Below, piece by piece: positions 63,456 through 64,000 of a stretch of 64,000 nt of DNA (the stretch's first letter is position 1; every line of letters starts with the position of its first letter). The notes below the pieces were generated by a model. The model was not told where the DNA came from. It worked only from the letters and a program-made list of their open reading frames with translations, and searched no databases. Origin of the DNA: Cinclus cinclus (Eukaryota > Chordata > Aves > Passeriformes > Cinclidae). The position numbers and the translations under genes were made by a program. Where the stretch lies: assembly GCF_963662255.1 (NCBI RefSeq), contig NC_085049.1, forward strand, positions 21,050,142 through 21,114,141, written 5' to 3'.

Positions 63456-63860
63456 AAGTAGAATGTAGCATTAAAGTAAAATGTTAATTAAAAACTAGTT
63501 TGAGTAAAAATATTGCATAAGCTTGCTTTGAATTAAGTTATGTCACATTTTATTTATTACAGTCTTAGGTCATGGGGTAGCATTCTATTGCCCCTCTGAG
63601 TTTTATCAGGAAATGCAGAAAAACTTAATGCGGAAGTGGTTGCATATAAACTTCAAGACACAGTGTTCTTTGACAAGAATGAATAAGAAATTCAGACAGT
63701 TTTACTGGTGCTGGAAAACATTTTTTCAGTCTCAAGGATCTGGAAAAAAAATTGCAGTATAAAAAGAAAGACACAACTATGAAATACCATATATTCATAG
63801 ACAGCATCTTGAGGCACAGTTTTTCCAGGGCAAGAAAAGTCATGTTGATCTCTAAGTGCA
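63456..63860. other. AT-rich gap between CR1 copy and CpG-rich edge
   Basis: No gene or recognised repeat is seen. The minus-strand 118-codon frame at 63625-63981 crosses the composition boundary and looks accidental. Confidence 0.4.
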
Positions 63861-64000
63861 GGCCGTCGACAGTGGGTTGAGCAGGACGCGGGAGCCGGAG
63901 TTCCTGCGGGAGCCGCGGTTTTTGCGGGAGCGGGCGCTGCAGGGCCAGGCGCGGCCGGCAGGTGGCAGCACAGGGAAACAAGGCCCGCGGGCAGGGCTGG
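63861..64000. promoter_or_regulatory. edge of a second CpG-rich region
   Basis: G+C and CpG content rise abruptly at about 63861 and remain high to the window end. Words include GCGGGAGCCGCGG, GCGGGCGCTGC and GGCGCGGCCGGC. This is probably the margin of a CpG-island promoter continuing beyond the window. If it fires on the minus strand, it could drive the proposed minus-strand exons. Confidence 0.6.
63955..63967 (+). promoter_or_regulatory. CTCF-like motif
   Basis: CCGGCAGGTGGCA matches the CTCF core consensus CCASYAGRKGGCR at all but one position (G for A at the third base). It lies in CpG-rich DNA, a common setting for CTCF sites. A motif match is not evidence of binding. Confidence 0.4.

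Noticed and set aside
1..64000. Bacterial or phage systems, CRISPR arrays, rRNA or tRNA genes
   Set aside because: No repeat-spacer pattern, operon-like gene packing or recognisable RNA gene is present, and the repeats and composition are those of an amniote genome.

Overview
This is vertebrate nuclear DNA, most likely from a bird. The sequence is AT-rich, contains no long open reading frame, and has one sharp CpG island plus the edge of a second. Its interspersed repeats are degenerate CR1 LINE copies and one avian-type endogenous retroviral LTR. Nothing looks bacterial: there are no operons, rRNA or CRISPR arrays, and I recognised no tRNA. Nearly all ATG-started reading frames are chance frames in introns or intergenic DNA.

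Layout. 1-12.7 kb is AT-rich with four candidate plus-strand coding exons (1250-1457, 5094-5227, 7114-7166, 11394-11654) and an LTR at about 8.85-9.5 kb. A CpG island at about 12.73-13.76 kb is the best promoter candidate. From it I can build a five-exon plus-strand model (13599-13699, 28133-28182, 32498-32554, 33449-33492, 34740-34832). All splice phases agree and it ends in a stop codon followed by a poly(A) signal at 35067. It would encode about 114 residues that I do not recognise. From 35 to 64 kb, two large and several small CR1 remnants lie in otherwise unique sequence. A set of phase-compatible candidate exons on the minus strand (60735-60773, 57872-57914, 52056-52124, 41950-42002, 38182-38212) suggests a second gene converging on the first. 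Its promoter could be the CpG-rich edge at 63.86-64 kb.

Caution. All exon calls rest on splice-site appearance, open frame and phase agreement, because no homology search or transcript data were available. Pseudo-exons of this quality are common in vertebrate introns, so confidences are low to moderate. The repeat calls for the larger CR1 copies, the LTR, the homopolymers and the CpG island are firmer. I saw no clear sign of a novel biological system. The best leads are the two possible genes and the sequence-structure features listed under findings.
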